NCBI GenBank assembly: GCA_937906975.1
Contig: CALCUN010000192.1
Coordinates: forward strand, 1 to 17,692
From: an uncultured Bacteroidales bacterium
Lineage (GTDB): Bacteria > Bacteroidota > Bacteroidia > Bacteroidales > P3
Reading direction: 5' to 3'
Length of the DNA: 17,692 bases
In this document: piece after piece, positions 15,231 to 17,692 of the stretch
Layout: every line of letters starts with the position of its first letter
Position numbering within the stretch: the stretch's first letter is position 1
The notes under the pieces: generated by a model
Databases searched by the model: none
Told to the model about the DNA's origin: nothing
Seen by the model: only the letters and a program-made list of their open reading frames with translations
Position numbers and translations under genes: made by a program

Positions 15231-15833
15231 ATGAATATAAAGCAAACCTTAAAAGATATTTGGGCAGTAGAGGATAATAGAAATATTATAAAAGATGGAC
15301 TTATCTTTGGCCTTGTTACTATTGCATTTCACTTTCTTTATTGGAATGCTAACATGAATTCTTGGTTGTTTGGCCCGTTTACAACTGATGTATTCGACTT
15401 TTTTACTCGTATTGCTTACGAAGGCACACACATATTACTAAATGCCTTTTCCTCTCACAGCTTTAACGCAGAGGGTTCAAGTTTTTACTTTTACGATAAA
15501 GAAGGCTTCTATGCAACAATCACAATTGTACATGACTGTTCTGCGATAAAACAATGTATGCAGTTTCTTTTAATAATGATTTTCTGTCCAAACAAATGGT
15601 ATAAAAGGCTTTTATACTTCTTAATAGGCTCAATAATAATACTATTGTGCAATATATTTAGATGTTTCTATCTCTCAGAACTCTTAGCCAATGGAGGCGA
15701 TTTCCAATATGCACACGACTGGGTAGCACGTCCGTTGATGTATGTTGTTATCTTTGCCTTATGGTTTGTATGGATAAACTTCTTTGCACGAAAGAAAAAA
15801 ACTAAGGACGAAAACCCTCAAGACTCACACTAA
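15231..15833 (+). CDS. Exosortase/archaeosortase family transpeptidase-like membrane protein
   Basis: A 200-aa multi-pass membrane protein. It carries the exosortase Cys/Arg/His triad in the right order: Cys103 in VHDCSAIKQ, Arg144 in LLCNIFRC, His162 in YAHDWVARP. Hydrophobic segments lie at about 23-38, 107-120, 128-143 and 168-186, and the tail is basic (ARKKKTKDE). Exosortases cleave short C-terminal sorting signals and attach proteins to the cell surface; small Bacteroidetes variants (XrtF-like and relatives) are known. The exact subfamily cannot be settled from sequence reading alone, so no symbol is given. No protein in the window shows an obvious PEP-CTERM-type tail, so its substrate must be elsewhere. 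Its 3' end overlaps folB on the other strand by 32 bp. Confidence 0.86.
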   Translation: MNIKQTLKDIWAVEDNRNIIKDGLIFGLVTIAFHFLYWNANMNSWLFGPFTTDVFDFFTRIAYEGTHILLNAFSSHSFNAEGSSFYFYDKEGFYATITIVHDCSAIKQCMQFLLIMIFCPNKWYKRLLYFLIGSIIILLCNIFRCFYLSELLANGGDFQYAHDWVARPLMYVVIFALWFVWINFFARKKKTKDENPQDSH

Positions 15834-16161
15834 CACTTTGCATTTGTCCCCCAAGAGGAGGATTCATTTTTTGAACTCTTGTCTTGCACCTTTTAACTTC
15901 GGGATATTTTTCTAAAATAGCGTTAATTATTCTTCTTGTTAGGTGTTCCAAAAGATGCGAAGGCGTTTCCATTTCCTTTTTTATAAGCTGATAAACATCA
16001 AGATAATTGACTGTGTCATTTATATCATCGCTTTCTTCTGCCAAAGTAGTATCAAGCTCAAATTCACAATCGACAATAAAATTTGTTCCTATTGTTCTTT
16101 CTTCTTCAAAACAGCCATGGTGAGCATAAAACGCCATGGAATTTATACGAATCTCTGCCAT
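15802..16161 (-). CDS. folB: Dihydroneopterin aldolase
   Basis: FolB converts 7,8-dihydroneopterin to 6-hydroxymethyl-dihydropterin in folate synthesis. The 119-aa protein has the family landmarks in order: FYAHHGCFEEER (about 11-22, with the substrate-binding Glu), the VNYLDVYQLI segment (51-60), HLLEHLTRRI (69-78) and the catalytic Lys98 before NPPLGG (100-105). Length is typical. ATG 16161 opens with MAEIRINSM. It is transcribed convergently with the exosortase gene, sharing 32 bp at the 3' ends, and sits downstream of pheS behind a terminator at 16174-16208. Confidence 0.95.
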   Translation of the reverse strand: MAEIRINSMAFYAHHGCFEEERTIGTNFIVDCEFELDTTLAEESDDINDTVNYLDVYQLIKKEMETPSHLLEHLTRRIINAILEKYPEVKRCKTRVQKMNPPLGGQMQSVSVSLEGFRP

Positions 16162-16166
16162 AATCT

Positions 16167-16208
16167 AAAAAAATAGCAACGAAAAATATCAAATACTCTT
16201 CGTTGCTA
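16167..16208 (-). terminator. Intrinsic terminator of pheS
   Basis: TAGCAACGAA (16174-16183) pairs perfectly over 10 bp with TTCGTTGCTA (16199-16208), with a 15-nt loop. On the minus strand the stem is followed by seven T (complement of the A run at 16167-16173), placed just after the pheS stop. It separates pheS from folB. Confidence 0.85.
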
Positions 16209-16224
16209 AATAGGTATTAATAAC

Positions 16225-17256
16225 TTAAAAATTTTGCTTAAACTGATTAAGGAATCTTACATCATTCTCAAAATACATTCTCAAATCGTTCACTCCATAT
16301 TTTAACATAGCAATTCTTTCTACGCCCATACCGAAGGCAAATCCAGAATAAACCTTGCTATCTATGTTTGAAGCCTCCAAAACATTAGGGTCAATCATTC
16401 CGCAACCCATAATTTCAAGCCAACCTGTACCTTTACAAACATTACAGCCCTTTCCACCACATAAATTACAAGAAACGTCCATTTCTGCACTAGGCTCTGT
16501 GAAAGGGAAATAAGAAGGACGAAGTCTAATCTTGGTATCAGCACCAAACATCTGTTGAGCAAAATACAATAAACTTTGTTTTAGGTCTGCAAACGACACA
16601 TTCTTGTCAATATATAAGCCCTCAATTTGATGGAATATACAATGCGCTCTTGCAGATATAGCCTCATTTCTGAAAACTCTACCAGGAGCAATAATTCTTA
16701 TAGGAGGCTGTTGAGTTTCCATAGTTCTAACCTGAATAGAAGAAGTATGAGTTCTCAAAACAGCATTATTGCCGTCCTCTCTATTTTCAATAAAGAAAGT
16801 ATCTTGCATATCCCTTGCAGGGTGTTCAGCAGGGAAATTCAAAGCCGAAAACACATGCCAATCATCTTCAATCTCAGGACCTTCTGCAACGCTATATCCA
16901 ATTTGAGAAAAGATGTCAATAATCTCAGCTCTTACAAGAGAAATAGGGTGTCGTGAACCAGTCTTTTCCAACAAAGCAGGCTTAGTCAAATCGTCGATTT
17001 GAATCTTCGCTTCGTTCTTACTTTCAATAATTTCTTTTAGACTTTCGATTTTGTTTTGAATAGCTGTTTTCAACTCATTAAGCATTGCACCCATTTCTTT
17101 CTTTTCTTCATTAGGCACAGACTTAAATTGAGCAAACAAATCATTCATTAACCCCTTCTTACCAAGATATTGAATCCTTAGTTGTTCCAATTCCTCAGCA
17201 GTGTTTACACTCAACTGCTTTAAATTCTCTATTGCTTGTTTTAATCTTTGTTTCAT
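16225..17256 (-). CDS. pheS: Phenylalanyl-tRNA synthetase alpha subunit
   Basis: PheS is the catalytic subunit of the alpha2-beta2 class II enzyme that charges tRNA-Phe. The 343-aa protein starts with the N-terminal coiled-coil tRNA-binding arm (about 1-85), then the catalytic domain: SRHPISLVRAEI, motif 2 in PGRVFRNEAISARAHCIFHQIEG (191-213), FTEPSAEMDVSC and motif 3 in GFAFGMGVERIAMLKYGVNDLR (305-326). A CxxCxGxxCxxC cluster (Cys263, 266, 271, 274) sits in the loop after motif 2, a possible zinc knuckle known in many bacterial PheS proteins. pheT is not adjacent. The upstream PPIase gene ends 5 bp before its ATG, so the two are probably cotranscribed. Confidence 0.97.
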   Translation of the reverse strand: MKQRLKQAIENLKQLSVNTAEELEQLRIQYLGKKGLMNDLFAQFKSVPNEEKKEMGAMLNELKTAIQNKIESLKEIIESKNEAKIQIDDLTKPALLEKTGSRHPISLVRAEIIDIFSQIGYSVAEGPEIEDDWHVFSALNFPAEHPARDMQDTFFIENREDGNNAVLRTHTSSIQVRTMETQQPPIRIIAPGRVFRNEAISARAHCIFHQIEGLYIDKNVSFADLKQSLLYFAQQMFGADTKIRLRPSYFPFTEPSAEMDVSCNLCGGKGCNVCKGTGWLEIMGCGMIDPNVLEASNIDSKVYSGFAFGMGVERIAMLKYGVNDLRMYFENDVRFLNQFKQNF

Positions 17257-17261
17257 AATTA

Positions 17262-17692
17262 CTATTCAACAATGCTTATTGTCATTTTTACATCTTCCAC
17301 AGGGCGGTCATAACGGTCTTTTTGCACTTTTGCAATTTTATCAATTACCTCTAAGCCTTCAATCACTTGACCAAACACTGTGTATTCATAATCCAAGAAA
17401 GGAACACCACCCTCATTTACATAAGCATCTTTTTGTATTTGATTAAATTGTTTACCCATTCTTGCTTGCAACATATTCAATTCCTCAGAAGTGTAACGTT
17501 TACCTTGAGCAATATAGAACTGACTTCCAGAAGATGCCTTTTGAGGATTTACATTATCTCCCATTCTTGCAGCAGCCAAAGCACCTTTTTTGTGAATTAA
17601 CTCTTGCTTAAACTCTGCAGGAACAGTATATCCAGGTCCACCTTGACCTAACATTTGATTTGGTTTAGCTGTTTTAGAATCAGGATCACCTC
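17262..17692 (-). CDS. Cyclophilin-type peptidyl-prolyl cis-trans isomerase, 5' end cut by window
   Basis: Cyclophilins catalyse proline isomerisation during folding. The minus-strand frame is open to the window edge and reads GDPDSKTAKPNQMLGQGGPGYTVPAEF, then ALAAARMGDNVNPQKASSGSQFYI, and after a variable region VFGQVIEGLEVIDKIAKVQKD. These are the cyclophilin GDPxx, GGPGYTVPAE, SSGSQFYI and VFGxVxxGxxVIDKI segments. The region between SQFYI and VFG carries about 45 residues including TSEELNMLQARMGKQFNQIQKD, longer than in short cyclophilins and typical of Bacteroidetes periplasmic members. The N-terminal part, including any signal peptide and the FHRV motif, lies beyond the window, so location is uncertain. 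An internal ATG at 17654 is not the true start. Confidence 0.92.
   Translation of the reverse strand, partial: GDPDSKTAKPNQMLGQGGPGYTVPAEFKQELIHKKGALAAARMGDNVNPQKASSGSQFYIAQGKRYTSEELNMLQARMGKQFNQIQKDAYVNEGGVPFLDYEYTVFGQVIEGLEVIDKIAKVQKDRYDRPVEDVKMTISIVE

Overview
The window looks like a low-GC Bacteroidetes chromosome, probably Bacteroidales-like. The evidence is MurC, FtsQ, FtsA and FtsZ of the Bacteroidetes type, a eukaryote/archaeal-style ProRS, many lipoproteins with an N-terminal Cys lipobox, an OmpP1/FadL-family barrel, an exosortase-family protein, and two promoters that match the Bacteroidetes consensus exactly (TTTG, 19 nt, TAnnTTTG). Shine-Dalgarno sequences are mostly absent before genes, as expected for this phylum. 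I found no tRNA, rRNA, CRISPR array or complete insertion sequence.

Layout. 1-about 115: an odd edge where a fragment of glgB on the minus strand abuts a 5'-truncated murC. 112-4478 (+): the end of the division and cell wall cluster, murC-ftsQ-ftsA-ftsZ. 4498-6022 (+): dut and prfB, the latter with a canonical programmed +1 frameshift at an internal TGA. 6035-6844 (+): a KilA-N domain gene, followed by a degraded second copy of the prfB 3' end, so this gene sits between two prfB termini. 6845-7727: about 880 bp without a protein gene but full of structure: long inverted repeats, a terminator-like stem with a duplicated arm, three tandem 23-bp repeats, an AT-rich block, a consensus promoter, and a 121-nt rod-like RNA fold with competing pairings. 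7728-9792 (+): four small envelope genes (CCC-motif/DUF4190-like membrane protein, DUF2752 protein, small lipoprotein, trypsin-like lipoprotein protease). 9822-9868: a terminator shared by the converging protease gene and proS. 9876-11354 (-): proS. 11488-15833 (+): a His/Tyr-rich lipoprotein, an OmpP1/FadL-like barrel, thioredoxin, a DUF58 protein and an orphan exosortase-family protein. 15802-17692 (-): folB (overlapping the exosortase gene tail to tail), pheS and a 5'-cut cyclophilin-type peptidyl-prolyl isomerase.

How the parts fit. The left third is housekeeping: peptidoglycan precursor synthesis, divisome assembly, dUTP removal and stop-codon release. The centre (6.0-7.7 kb) is the accessory part and the best place to look for something new: a KilA-N cassette that appears to have entered the end of prfB while a functional prfB terminus was kept, and a promoter-driven structured RNA of unknown family. 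The right third is housekeeping (two aminoacyl-tRNA synthetases, folate synthesis, protein folding) mixed with envelope genes whose substrates cannot be read from sequence.
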